This document shows positions 43,469 to 52,531 of a DNA stretch of 64,000 bases, one piece after another. The DNA is from Olsenella porci. Its GTDB lineage: Bacteria > Actinomycetota > Coriobacteriia > Coriobacteriales > Atopobiaceae. Each line of letters begins with the position of its first letter. Position 1 is the stretch's first letter. Both the position numbers and the translations under genes were made by a program. The stretch spans positions 310,001 through 374,000 of the forward strand of contig NZ_VUNC01000002.1 of NCBI RefSeq assembly GCF_009695875.1, in the 5' to 3' direction. The notes under the pieces were generated by a model. It ran no database searches. It saw only the letters and a list, made by a program, of their open reading frames with translations, and had not been told where the DNA came from.

Positions 43469-44158
43469 TTACTCCCCAAAGTGGAAGACGTTAAACTTGC
43501 GCTCGCTTGCCCAGGTGGAAAAGCATAAGGAAGGTCGCCCCAGTCCTCGAGCGAGACGATAGCAAAGCTCCCGCTTGAACTCGCTGCCATGGGGATAGCA
43601 GGCACGGTCGGTATGGCAGTTCCACGCGTAACCCACGCAGCCGATGAGAAAGTCCGCCTCCTGTACGAGCGTGCACTCCCGTGAGCTGACTTCTTCGACG
43701 CAGGCAACCGTGCAACCTCCTGGCATGTAGTCCTCAGTCTTTCGCTTGAGCACGTCCACCTGCCACTGTTTTGAGTTTCGCTTCTCGTCAAGGTAGATGT
43801 GATAGGCATTTGGTGCCTCAAGCCAGTGATAGAGAAGCTGGTGGTACACGACGTAGAAGCCATCTTCGTCGTCGCGTGACCAGAGGTTATCTTTCCTGGC
43901 TACGACGCAACGGAAGAGGAGGTCATCGCACCCCAAAAACCAGTCGATGGCAGCCCGGTAGAAGTCCCCCTTGTTCTTCGAGACGGACTTCCAACCGAAC
44001 TCTCCCCCAATCCCATGCTCATGCTTGAGCGCATCGAGTTGTCGGACAATCTCGCGCTTCTTTTCGCGCTGACACTTCATGGCACCAATGACGAGAAAGG
44101 GATCGCATGGGTTCGAATAACGACTCTCGTCGCAATAAATGTTGACGTCCCGAGGCAT
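43469..44158 (-). CDS. DUF3800 family protein
   Basis: 229 residues beginning MPRDVNIYCDESRYSNPCDP, the D-E-S signature of DUF3800 (RNase H-like fold). Additional motifs: LFRCVVARKDNLW, YHIYLDEKRNSKQW and VQEADFLIGCVGYAWNC, with the acidic pair expected for a metal-dependent nuclease. DUF3800 genes are common in defence and mobile-element islands but the activity is not settled. Directly followed by the possible BECR nuclease gene on the same strand. Confidence 0.88.
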   Translation of the reverse strand: MPRDVNIYCDESRYSNPCDPFLVIGAMKCQREKKREIVRQLDALKHEHGIGGEFGWKSVSKNKGDFYRAAIDWFLGCDDLLFRCVVARKDNLWSRDDEDGFYVVYHQLLYHWLEAPNAYHIYLDEKRNSKQWQVDVLKRKTEDYMPGGCTVACVEEVSSRECTLVQEADFLIGCVGYAWNCHTDRACYPHGSEFKRELCYRLARGLGRPSLCFSTWASERKFNVFHFGE

Positions 44159-44701
44159 ACCGTATCAGCCCCCATCCTGATGGTTACTTTCATAGATGAT
44201 AAGCATACCAAGTACTCAACGCACAAGGAAACGTTGACGCATAAGGCGAGCCATGAAGCGAGCATGTGACATCACGTAACTTCCGTCGTAAGGGTACCCA
44301 AGCCCTCGCGACTGAAGGACGCGATGGGGCGACATCAGGCATGTCACAAGTCGGTCAAGCGCACCGACCAAGGTCGGCGCGGAACAGAGTGGCGACCTCT
44401 TGCACGTCACTTCGAGAATGACAGCTTCGCCAGACCCAGAGTGAGACGGGCTCGTGGACCCGCCCAAAACGTTTAATCCCAGTACCATCGCTAGAGTATC
44501 CATCTGACCACTGCCTCGGCGGGACCGAACCCAATCGTGCCGACTGTGCCCTCGCAGTCGTCAGGCGAACCTGCTATCGTGCGGGAAGGGTTCCTGTCCC
44601 AAGAAATCTGGTTCTCGACAGGGGGTGGCTACAGTCGCTTCTACCGACTCCGGCCTCCTAGGCTCGCTCCTCTGCCGCACCCCACACTGTTCCATCTCCC
44701 A
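44159..44701. other. Unassigned interval
   Basis: 543 bases. A 95-codon frame on the minus strand (44216-44503) and a 105-codon one on the plus strand overlap each other and neither has a convincing ribosome site or family resemblance. Nothing else seen. Confidence 0.4.
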
Positions 44702-44881
44702 TCACCCCTTGCAGATGTTGGGGAACACATGGTCACGCAAGATGTCCATGCGTCCGCCGACTTTGTCTACCGGCATGCATCCCGTCGAAATGCTACGGCG
44801 AATCGAGTTCACGAGCTCGACGGTCGCGCTTGCAAGCTGTTTCCGCGTCATTAGCGGCAGCTCCTCGAACCTCGTGACCAT
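44702..44881 (-). CDS. Small protein of unknown function (59 residues)
   Basis: MVTRFEELPLMTRKQLASAT then VELVNSIRRSISTGCMPVDK and a tail GGRMDILRDHVFPNICKG. The call rests on the ribosome site AAAAAGGAGGTGGAG placed five bases before the ATG at 44881, better than most in this region. It is divergent from the HTH regulator gene at 45127 with a palindrome-bearing gap between, a layout common to regulator/target pairs. No known family. Confidence 0.5.
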   Translation of the reverse strand: MVTRFEELPLMTRKQLASATVELVNSIRRSISTGCMPVDKVGGRMDILRDHVFPNICKG

Positions 44882-44968
44882 CTCCACCTCCTTTTTGCGG
44901 ATTGTCTGCGTCCTTGTAAGCAACTCTCATCATGCTCATCTTTGCAAGCTACAGTATCACATCACGAA

Positions 44969-44998
44969 TCATATATGAACTAATAATCGCATAGCGAT
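44969..44998. promoter_or_regulatory. Two palindromes in the divergent promoter of the HTH gene
   Basis: TCATATATGA (44969-44978) is a perfect 10-base palindrome and ATCGC-ATA-GCGAT (44986-44998) is a perfect inverted repeat with a 3-base centre. Both lie in the AT-rich gap between the 59-residue gene and the HTH gene, as expected for operators of the adjacent XRE-type regulator. Binding is inferred. Confidence 0.5.
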
Positions 44999-45126
44999 AT
45001 TTGTTTAGTTGCAATTTGTTGATTATTGCTTTAATGTGATTCTTAGCAAAAGAAGAGAGGGCGGTATGCAACGGGAATACCTCTCATTTCTCCTTAGACC
45101 GAATATAAATAGAGAGGAGACGGCCC

Positions 45127-46053
45127 GTGTCGAGCACACTGCAGGACCTCCGCAAGGAGGCCGGATTCAGAACCGCGAAGGACTTCGCCGAAGCGGTCGG
45201 CATCCCGGCGCCCACATACACGCGCTACGAGCAGGACCCGCTCAAGATCCCCATCGATCGCGCGTGGAAGATTGCCGACGGGCTCCACTGCTCCATCGAC
45301 GCCGTAGTTGGTCGCGAGCACATAGACGTCAACGATATGCGCGGCGATTTCCAGAAGAACTTCGATTCGCTCTCGCCCGATAGTCAAGGTCTACTCGAAG
45401 TAATCGCCGCGGCAATCAAGGGTCGAGAGAACGTTAAGAAGAAGGAAGCAAGGGCGAAAGAGGAAGCTAGGTACGATGCATACCTGAGCTATTACGAGCA
45501 AGCCTTCGTGGAGAGCCTTGACGCGGGTTCGACGCTCGGAGACAGCGTCATCTTTGGATCTGACAAGGAGAAAAGGATCGCTTTCGAGCGATACCTCTTT
45601 GAGCGGGCTGCAAAAAAGCGCGCCGAAAAAGTCGAGGCAAATTGTGCTCCAAGAGAAGAGGAGCTGACGCTAAACGCCGCTTCGATTATCGACACAGACG
45701 GGAAGACGGTGTTTTGCGATGATCCACGCTTTGATGAGCTGATTGAGAACTCTTTACGGGCGATACGCGAGGAGCTTGAGGAAGAGTATCGGAAGCAGGA
45801 CGAGGCTGAAATCGAAAAAATCATGGCCGCGTACGACAGGCTCCACCCGCGTCACAACACGTTCGAGGAGACCGTCCGCCATTTGATACTTCACTACGGG
45901 GACACCAAACTCTCCGACATAGACGAGGAGACCGTCGAACAAGGGAGGAAAGCCGTAGAGTCAATGTTGGCTCAAACCTCTGAAGCCACGCCCTCGGCTG
46001 TGTCTCCTGATGACAAGCATCAGGATAACCATAAAAGGAGGGGATCACAATAA
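45127..46053 (+). CDS. XRE-type helix-turn-helix protein with long helical C-terminus
   Basis: 308 residues from a GTG at 45127 with AGAGGAGA upstream. Residues 3-60 form an HTH_XRE domain (LQDLRKEAGFRTAKDFAEAV ... TYTRYEQDPLKIPIDRAWKI ADG). The remainder is helical and charged, with KKKEARAKEEARYDAYLSYY and EELEEEYRKQDEAEIEKIMA forming likely coiled coils; no catalytic motif seen. It lies in the accessory island, divergent from the 59-residue gene. Could be a phage-type or defence-locus regulator. Confidence 0.8.
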   Translation: MSSTLQDLRKEAGFRTAKDFAEAVGIPAPTYTRYEQDPLKIPIDRAWKIADGLHCSIDAVVGREHIDVNDMRGDFQKNFDSLSPDSQGLLEVIAAAIKGRENVKKKEARAKEEARYDAYLSYYEQAFVESLDAGSTLGDSVIFGSDKEKRIAFERYLFERAAKKRAEKVEANCAPREEELTLNAASIIDTDGKTVFCDDPRFDELIENSLRAIREELEEEYRKQDEAEIEKIMAAYDRLHPRHNTFEETVRHLILHYGDTKLSDIDEETVEQGRKAVESMLAQTSEATPSAVSPDDKHQDNHKRRGSQ

Positions 46054-46721
46054 CTGGGTGGGGTCGCGGGTGAGGCATCGCCTGCATGTCCGCGTCCTTT
46101 CCAGAGCGAGACTAGAAAGAGTGGGTTTGGGAAGTCTCAGCTGGAGAACGAACATGTAACTCGGCGCAAGGACGACAGGACCAGGCGAAGTGACAGCTCG
46201 CTGATGGAGAGATGGCTCAAGACGCCTGGGAGCGAGTACCGGGGGATGCGAAGTATGAAAAGCCTCCCAAGGTAATAATCCGGAGGTTTTGGACGACTAA
46301 ACTCCTCATGGCCCCATCAGCCGCTGGGATACGAGACGCCCTCTTCGCGGTACTTCGGCGGAATAGCGGAAGCCGCGTGGATTAGGATGCACGGATGATT
46401 GCAGGCAGGGGTTCGAAAGAAGCGAGGCTCACCTGTCTCAAACTCTCTACCACTTTACTTTAAGTCGACCGCCCCGTCTACGGCGCCAGCTAAGTTGCCC
46501 ATGTCCCGCGCGGTAGCAGACGCCACGCCGGCGTGCGGGGTAATTGCTTGCATCAGGGAGGTTTCCGAACCTTGCGATGGTAGCGTAGGTTAGGATGAGG
46601 GTATTAGATTATTGATGCGGAATTTGAGAGAGATCCGATTTGTCGAACTCAAACTCTCTCATCTACTTCTACTTTGATTGTTCTAGTTGCGTAACAATTA
46701 TTTGCTGTGCGGGAGGTTAGA
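46054..46721. other. Gene-free interval before the DUF2806 gene
   Basis: 668 bases. Composition shifts from GC-rich to AT-rich near 46590, shortly before the next gene. Several short frames are open but none carries a family signature or ribosome site. May hold remnants of earlier insertions. Confidence 0.4.
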
Positions 46722-47699
46722 ATGGACAATTTTTCTCCAAAGGCATCTGCCGAAGTTAACGGCGTTAAAGTGATTAATAACATCTCTTTTGGATCAAACT
46801 CTACAAAGCAATGGGCGAAGAATGATCTAAGCGTCAGGGATGCTTTTCCAGGAAACTTCATCGCAATAACCAAAAGGGCACTGAATCCCGCCAAGTACGA
46901 AGAGAATCTCGCTAAGGCTCGTCAGGCTAGGGCAATGTCAGTTTGTCAGGTCTATGAACAATATAAGCGGACAATACCTTCCTTAACCGATAGACAGGCT
47001 TTTTTGCTTGCAAGCGGCTACCATTCCACTCCTTCGGAGGCGGATAATGTAGCGGAGGTCCTCTCTGATGCAGTGGCCTTGATGGATTCTGATGCTAATC
47101 CTGACGCTTTAAGTGATCAGTTTCGTGATGAGTTTATTCAAGGATCAAAACAAGCCTATGGAGATGAGGTCAGGGAGCTCTGGAGTAAGCTTCTGAACAG
47201 TGAGCTAAATAAGCCAGGTACCTTTTCAAAACGTACGATGGGGACGCTAAAAGAGATGTCTAGAGAGGACGCAGAGGCATTTCAGGCTTTTTGCTCATGC
47301 GCGGTATCTCAAGGCGACAGGAATAATCCTATCCCAGTTATTACGGATATCGACCCCGGAGGTTGGAGCTATAACCACGGTAGTTTTAGCGTTGATCAGT
47401 TAAGCTTGATCACTTCACTTGGATTGGTGGAGACAGAGAGATGCATCTCTTTTACTATTGCTGAGCGTGGAGACTTTGTTGTTGTCTCAGCAACAAAGCT
47501 GTTTCATCTTAAGAGCCAGTCAGATTCTCCGAAGACCTTTCATTTTGGATATGCAAAGTTCACCCCCATTGGAAGAGAGCTCTCTCTAGTTTGTGATTTG
47601 GGAAACTCTCCGAAGATTCCATCTTTAATTGAAGAGGTCGCCAAACAGAATGACATGCTCTATTATTCCGCCCCTCTGTCTCCTTTGACTTCGAGCTAG
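46722..47699 (+). CDS. DUF2806 domain protein, AT-rich and probably acquired
   Basis: 325 residues from the ATG at 46722 with GGGAGGTTAGA upstream. The central part, DALSDQFRDEFIQGSKQAYG then DEVRELWSKLLNSELNKPGT FSKRTMGTLKEMSREDAEAF, matches DUF2806 proteins, which occur sporadically across bacteria and lie near defence genes. The C-terminal domain has ITSLGLVETERCISFTIAER as in a sensor or effector domain. Base composition is strikingly AT-rich compared with neighbours, indicating recent transfer. Function unknown; a single-gene defence role is conceivable. Confidence 0.8.
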   Translation: MDNFSPKASAEVNGVKVINNISFGSNSTKQWAKNDLSVRDAFPGNFIAITKRALNPAKYEENLAKARQARAMSVCQVYEQYKRTIPSLTDRQAFLLASGYHSTPSEADNVAEVLSDAVALMDSDANPDALSDQFRDEFIQGSKQAYGDEVRELWSKLLNSELNKPGTFSKRTMGTLKEMSREDAEAFQAFCSCAVSQGDRNNPIPVITDIDPGGWSYNHGSFSVDQLSLITSLGLVETERCISFTIAERGDFVVVSATKLFHLKSQSDSPKTFHFGYAKFTPIGRELSLVCDLGNSPKIPSLIEEVAKQNDMLYYSAPLSPLTSS

Positions 47700-47743
47700 A
47701 GCGTTACCCACTGGCGAAGATATAATGTGTCCATACTGGGTCT

Positions 47744-47780
47744 CTTCGTCTAACTCTCTGTTAGACTACTGTTGACGAAG
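47744..47780. repeat. Nested inverted repeat downstream of DUF2806 gene
   Basis: CTTCGTC (47744-47750) pairs with GACGAAG (47774-47780), and overlapping it GTCTAAC (47748-47754) pairs with GTTAGAC (47760-47766). No U-run follows. Marks the border between the AT-rich gene and transposase debris; may be an element end or a weak terminator. Confidence 0.5.
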
Positions 47781-47784
47781 CCCC

Positions 47785-48165
47785 CTTACGCCCCCCCCTG
47801 TAGTCCCAGAAGGGCCGGGGACGCTCGATCATCTGGCACCACGTGTTCTCGTAGGGGCCCGCGGCGGCCTGGCCCGAGAGCGACTGGAGCGCATCCGCAT
47901 CGGAGCGCCTGGCCTGCCCGAGCCACACGAACCAGGACAGGTAGTGGTCCAGCCACCTTGTCGAGACGCCGTAGAAGTCGGCGAGGAAGGCCCGGAGCCT
48001 CTAGTGCAGGGCGTCCGCCATGCCGAGCTCCCCGTCCCGCTGCAGGCGGCTACCCGTGGTCGCGTGCTCGGTGATGCCGAGGGCGGGAAGCACGCGCTCG
48101 TAGCCGCGGTGCGCGTCGGTCGCGACCCAGGTGCCGGCCTTGAGGTCCCCGACCGCCCCCCCTCA
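47785..48165 (-). pseudogene. IS1595-type transposase remnant
   Basis: The minus strand encodes AVGDLKAGTWVATDAHRGYE then RVLPALGITEHATTGSRLQR, an in-frame TAG, and RLRAFLADFYGVSTRWLDHY LSWFVWLGQARR. The FYGVSTRWLDHYLSWFVW motif is the C-terminal ISXO2-like transposase signature. Missing N-terminus and internal stop show it is dead. Confidence 0.75.
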
Positions 48166-48483
48166 GCGCCTCGTCCGTGGGCCTCCCCTGTCGGCCAGTG
48201 TATTCAATCAAGTAATAGTCGACAGTTCGCTCTGTCGATTTCCCACACTTCGCTCGGGGCATGCCCGCACCCCGAGCTTCCGTTACCAGAGAGCATGAGC
48301 GCCTGGTCCATGCGGTAGCTCGTCCCGTCGGAGGTTCCGTCAATAGCTTTTCGCAAAAAGCCCCACGGGAGCTGGGGATGATATAATTCCTGAACTTGTG
48401 CTCCTAGCCCTCTGCCGACCCCCTCACGTCCCATCCCTCGAGGAGGCTGACGTCGAGGTACCTCTTGGCCCCCCCAGTTCCCC

Positions 48484-49172
48484 CGTCGTCACCGCGATCG
48501 GCTGCGACGAGCACGGCTGGAGGCGCGTGCTGGGCCCGTCGGTGGCGGACGCCGAGTCGCACGACTCCTGGTTGGCGTTCCCGAGGGGCGTGAGGGCCCG
48601 CAGGGTCGACGGCGTGACGCTCGTCACTGCCGTCCCCGACTCCCTCTCGGGCAACCACTCCCGCTCGGCGGCGGGCTTCGAGATGCCGCGCCCGCCGCGC
48701 AGGCGCGGGCGCGACGGGACGGCGCGCGGGCTCGGCGGCGACAAGGTCTGCGTCGCGGTGGCGGTCGACGAGCGCGGCGGCACCAGGGTCGCGGTGGCGG
48801 GGCGCAGGAGGGGCACGGCGGCCGGCTACCATGCCTTCCTCGTGTCCTGCGGGGTCCGGAGGGGCTGCGTGCTCGTGAGCGACCTCGACCAGTGCCTGCC
48901 GGCGGCGGCCCTCGGGACGGGCGCGGCCAACGAGCGGTACCCGTCCTCGGACAGGGCGGCCCTCAACAGGGTCAACGCCGCGTGCTCCGCCCCCAGGCAC
49001 TGGCTGGCGAGGTTCCGCGGCGTATCCACCCGCAGGCTCGCCAACTACCTCGCCTGGTACAAGTGGTCGCTCGACGCCCGGAGGACGGAGAGCCCGGCAG
49101 ACCTGCTCGCCGAGCCGACGGCGCTGACGAGGTGGGACGGGTACGCCTCGACGACATACCCTCATGCAAGAT
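48484..49172 (+). pseudogene. Joined fragments of IS256-type and IS1595-type transposases
   Basis: One open frame covers two unrelated pieces. About 48484-48652 reads VVTAIGCDEHGWRRVLGPSV then ADAESHDSWL, part of a mutator/IS256 transposase cut before its second catalytic Asp. About 48707-49172 reads GLGGDKVCVAVAVDERGGTR, later NRVNAACSAPRHWLARFRGV STRRLANYLAWYKW, the ISXO2-like IS1595 core and C-terminus. Neither is complete. The surrounding frame (48398-49360) is therefore a chance product of nested insertions. Confidence 0.75.
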
Positions 49173-49235
49173 GGTCCCAATATTATCCGCGCACCAAATT
49201 GGACGCATCCCCAAGCCAGTCGAGAAAGATCACGC

Positions 49236-50648
49236 CTACCCGATGTAGCGCGCAACCATGTCCCGCCCGAAGTCATTCATGCGGTACCACACGCGCAGAT
49301 TCCCACCATCATCCTGGTCGCACCCGACCTCGTCCAGAAGCCCGTTCTCCTTTGCCGTAGCTAGCGCCTCGGAGACGCCTGGTTCGGTGAGCTGTCGCGA
49401 ACCCCCGTAAGCCGGTTCCAGCGCGCGCAACACTCCGGATACGTCATCGGCCGCTCCGTCCTCGAAGTGCCGCAGAATCGAGTAGTACAGTGGCAGCAAC
49501 CCATCCACCGCACCGGAACCCATCCCGGCGTCCTCGGGTCTCCCGCCTTCAACGACATCGTCTGCATCCTCACGTCCGCGCCCGAACCAGCGCGCAGGGC
49601 TCACGGCTATGACAAAGATGCCGAGAACCATGATGACAGCGCCCGCCCACTGCGTGGCGCTAAGCGGGGGGTAGCTCTTGCTCATGCCTCCAATGTTCAA
49701 CACGCCCAAAATCACCCAGATGAAAAATGGGCCCCAGAAGGCGTACATGCCATTGCAGGCCATGCCGAGCGCCGTGCCGCACATGGAGTTGCCCTTATAC
49801 CAGAAAGAGTAGGCCGGCATCGCGAAGAGGCCGGAAACGGCAAAAATGAGCACTGACGGGTCGTCCACTGCAGCACCCAACAGCGCTGGCACGCTGCTCC
49901 AACCGTCTCCTATGGCGGCCAGCACTGGGAACACCACCGCTAGCTCGAGCACCCCTGCTGTGACTTGGCGTATGGCAATGCCTATTCGGTAGTCGATGAG
50001 CACAGTCCCGAACCCGGCCACGCAGCCCTCGAAGCCCCACCCGAAGGCGGCGAAGAACGCGAAGATGCACCCCACGAGCGCCCCTGGCCCGATGGAGGCG
50101 AAGGAAGCCCCGCCAATCAGCGCCCCCGCCGCCAGGCACGCCACGATGCCGGCCACTGTATGCGGAGCAAGCTCCTGCTTGTATAGCACCCGCCCCAGCA
50201 CGGCGCCGATGGCGCAGTTGAGCGCAGCTATGGGCACAATGATCCCCGGCGCGCCCGCAGCGGTTGCGGAGTTGAGCCCCACCACGTAGCACACTGTGGC
50301 GAAGGGTCCGCCCACAACGGCGCAGAGCATCATCATGCGCCCAGGACGTGTCCTCACGGTATTGCCTAAATCTCGCAGTTGTCCGTGCACAGCACAGGAG
50401 ACGACAGACCAGATTCCACTCCAAAGGTCATTTAGCCCCGCAGCCAGGGCTGCTAGCGCAAAGGTCGTCGTGAAGGCGGAGAGCTCTCCGTTACCGAACC
50501 AGACACCCCACGGCCCCTGCGTCTCAGCTAGAGTGAGGAAGCCCGTGTAGAGTCCGTAGGACACGCCTGACATTACGGCGAAGGTCACTCCCCGACGGAA
50601 GAACCCCCGCCTCTGTTCGGCTCTCAGTTCCACCGCACTCACACACAT
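49236..50648 (-). CDS. licB: LicB-like EamA permease with C-terminal winged-helix-like extension
   Basis: 470 residues. About ten membrane helices (residues 25-345) of the drug/metabolite transporter fold, e.g. AVMSGVSYGLYTGFLTLAET and GAPGIIVPIAALNCAIGAVL GRVLYKQEL, match LicB-type choline uptake permeases. The extra C-terminal 100 residues are soluble: LPLYYSILRHFEDGAADDVS ... PGVSEALATAKENGLLDEVG ... NLRVWYRMNDFGRDMVARYI, which resembles a winged-helix. LicB in Haemophilus lacks this tail. Encoded right after the LicC-LicA fusion, so it should supply choline. GGAGGAGC precedes the ATG. Confidence 0.82.
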   Translation of the reverse strand: MCVSAVELRAEQRRGFFRRGVTFAVMSGVSYGLYTGFLTLAETQGPWGVWFGNGELSAFTTTFALAALAAGLNDLWSGIWSVVSCAVHGQLRDLGNTVRTRPGRMMMLCAVVGGPFATVCYVVGLNSATAAGAPGIIVPIAALNCAIGAVLGRVLYKQELAPHTVAGIVACLAAGALIGGASFASIGPGALVGCIFAFFAAFGWGFEGCVAGFGTVLIDYRIGIAIRQVTAGVLELAVVFPVLAAIGDGWSSVPALLGAAVDDPSVLIFAVSGLFAMPAYSFWYKGNSMCGTALGMACNGMYAFWGPFFIWVILGVLNIGGMSKSYPPLSATQWAGAVIMVLGIFVIAVSPARWFGRGREDADDVVEGGRPEDAGMGSGAVDGLLPLYYSILRHFEDGAADDVSGVLRALEPAYGGSRQLTEPGVSEALATAKENGLLDEVGCDQDDGGNLRVWYRMNDFGRDMVARYIG

Positions 50649-50749
50649 GGAACAGCTCCTCCCTCCCCGCTCAAGGGCGGGGGCGAAAAAATCAAGGATT
50701 GATTGACAAGTTCAGTAACGGGCTAGCTATCCAGCCACGCCAACAAACC

Positions 50750-52531
50750 CTACTCGCGCTCGGGAAGCGCTCGGTAGAGTTCCAACGCCTTCCTGAGATA
50801 CGTCCGTCCTGCGCGCCAGTAGATGTGGCTCCACTCGCCCACATCCTCTCCCTCGGCCGCCTTGAGCAGGGCCCAGGCGTACCAGCACCAGCCGGCCATG
50901 CCGACCTGCCCCAGGTTGTGCGCCCACTCACGTGCCGTGGGCTCACGACCAAAGTAGTACGTCAGCGCACGGTGCATCTCCTCCTCAGTGAGCTGCTCAC
51001 ACACACAGAACGTCCCGAAGTCGTTGGCGTAGTCGCTCATCCCGGCGTACTCCCAGTCGATGAGGTCAATCGTCCCGTCGGGAGAGACCAGGAAGTTGAG
51101 GCCGAAAAAGTCGTTGTGACACAGCACCGGCTCCCCGCAGTCAGCAACGAGCAGCGCGTTCAGCTCGTCAGCCTCGGAGCGCATACCGGCCCAGCTTGGG
51201 TCGGCGATGGGCCCGCGCTCCAACGTGTCACGCTCATAGGCCAGCCCCTCCTCGTAGAAGGAGAAGTGCCGATCCACGGAGGCCCCGCTTTCGTGCAAGC
51301 GCCTCGCGAACTCCATCGCCGTTTTTAGCTGCCCCTCGTCATGAGCGTCCAGGTTCTTCGCCCCCACGACGAAACGCGAGATTTTCCATCCCCTGCGTGG
51401 GTTCTCGAAGACGAAGGTTCTGTCAATGCCCAACGTCCGTGCCGTCTCGAGTGCCGCCTTCTCGGCTGTGCGGTCCACTAAGAGCTCGGTCCCCACACCG
51501 GGGTGACGGTAGACCCACTCGCCGTCATCGGTCGCAAAGTGGCATGAGAGATTCGTGAGTCCCTGTTTGAGCGGATACACGTCATGGACCTCGCTCTTCT
51601 CGCAGCCCAGCACGGCCACGATGTTATCGAAGATCTCCGAGTCCAGGTTCTCCAGGAAGAGCGGGTCGAAGCTTCGCAGTTCGTTGAGCGAGTCGAACTC
51701 CCAGATAGTTGTCGAATTATAACGACGGATTTGCATGGACAGCTCGCCAATGTGATCAACGTAGAGCTGCTCCCAGAGCTTGTCGGCAGTCTCAGACTTC
51801 CCATGCTCCTCGTCCAGAATCTCGGCGAAGCGTCTAGAAAACGCCCGGTCGAAGTAGGCGTGGCCAATCATGTACCACGCGTGCTTGCCGCCAATCGTGA
51901 CACCAGTGATACGATCGTGGGCCCCAGTTGTAAGGCACCACTCCTCAGTCGGTCCCTCGCTCCACTCGGCGGCGTAGTAGGAACCCCACACGTGACGCTC
52001 GAAGGGGTTCTCCTCGAAGTAGTCATCGCTAGAGCAGATGTAGGTGTTGCCCAAGAGCTCCCGCACAAGCCACAGGGACTCGTTGTTGTTGCGGTCGGCG
52101 AAGTGTCGGTTTATCACGATTTTCACATCAAACTTATCTTCAAGGTAGTAGAAGTACTCCTTCATGTAGCCAACGACCACGACAATGTTCTCCACGCCCG
52201 CCTCGTGCAGCTGCCGAATCTGCCGCTCGATAAGCACTTCGCCACGCACCTTAAGCAGTCCCTTCGGCCGCTCGTAGGAGATGGGTGCAAAGCGCGAGGA
52301 GAGTCCCGCGGCCATAATCACAGCGTTGTCCACCGCGTAGGGCTTAAGTGCCGCTATCCCGTGGGCGGTGAGCCGGCCCTCCTCCACGAGCCCAGTCTCA
52401 CGGCACTCCTTCACAGCGGCATTCACCGTGGCAAGCCCAAGACCGGTACGATTAGCGAGCTGGCGCTGCGAGAGATCAGGCTCCTCGAAGAGCGCATTGA
52501 CTATTGCGAACTGGTTCTGCGTGAGTGTCAC
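50750..52531 (-). CDS. Fusion: winged-HTH + phosphocholine cytidylyltransferase (LicC) + choline kinase (LicA)
   Basis: 593 residues from a GTG at 52531. Residues 1-62 are a MarR-like winged HTH (NQFAIVNALFEEPDLSQRQL ANRTGLGLATVNAAVKECRE TGLVEEGRLT). Residues 68-300 form a sugar-nucleotidyltransferase domain, VIMAAGLSSRFAPISYERPK GLLKVRGEVL, like LicC. Residues 320-593 are an aminoglycoside-phosphotransferase-type kinase with LCHNDFFGLNFLV (catalytic loop) and IDLIDWEYAGMSD, like LicA. It should make phosphocholine and CDP-choline for LicD. The HTH suggests it may also regulate its own promoter, which carries a palindrome array. Confidence 0.88.
   Translation of the reverse strand: MTLTQNQFAIVNALFEEPDLSQRQLANRTGLGLATVNAAVKECRETGLVEEGRLTAHGIAALKPYAVDNAVIMAAGLSSRFAPISYERPKGLLKVRGEVLIERQIRQLHEAGVENIVVVVGYMKEYFYYLEDKFDVKIVINRHFADRNNNESLWLVRELLGNTYICSSDDYFEENPFERHVWGSYYAAEWSEGPTEEWCLTTGAHDRITGVTIGGKHAWYMIGHAYFDRAFSRRFAEILDEEHGKSETADKLWEQLYVDHIGELSMQIRRYNSTTIWEFDSLNELRSFDPLFLENLDSEIFDNIVAVLGCEKSEVHDVYPLKQGLTNLSCHFATDDGEWVYRHPGVGTELLVDRTAEKAALETARTLGIDRTFVFENPRRGWKISRFVVGAKNLDAHDEGQLKTAMEFARRLHESGASVDRHFSFYEEGLAYERDTLERGPIADPSWAGMRSEADELNALLVADCGEPVLCHNDFFGLNFLVSPDGTIDLIDWEYAGMSDYANDFGTFCVCEQLTEEEMHRALTYYFGREPTAREWAHNLGQVGMAGWCWYAWALLKAAEGEDVGEWSHIYWRAGRTYLRKALELYRALPERE

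Noticed and set aside
48398-49360. 320-codon plus frame as a single transposase
   Set aside because: Contains pieces of two transposase families joined together; annotated as remnants instead.
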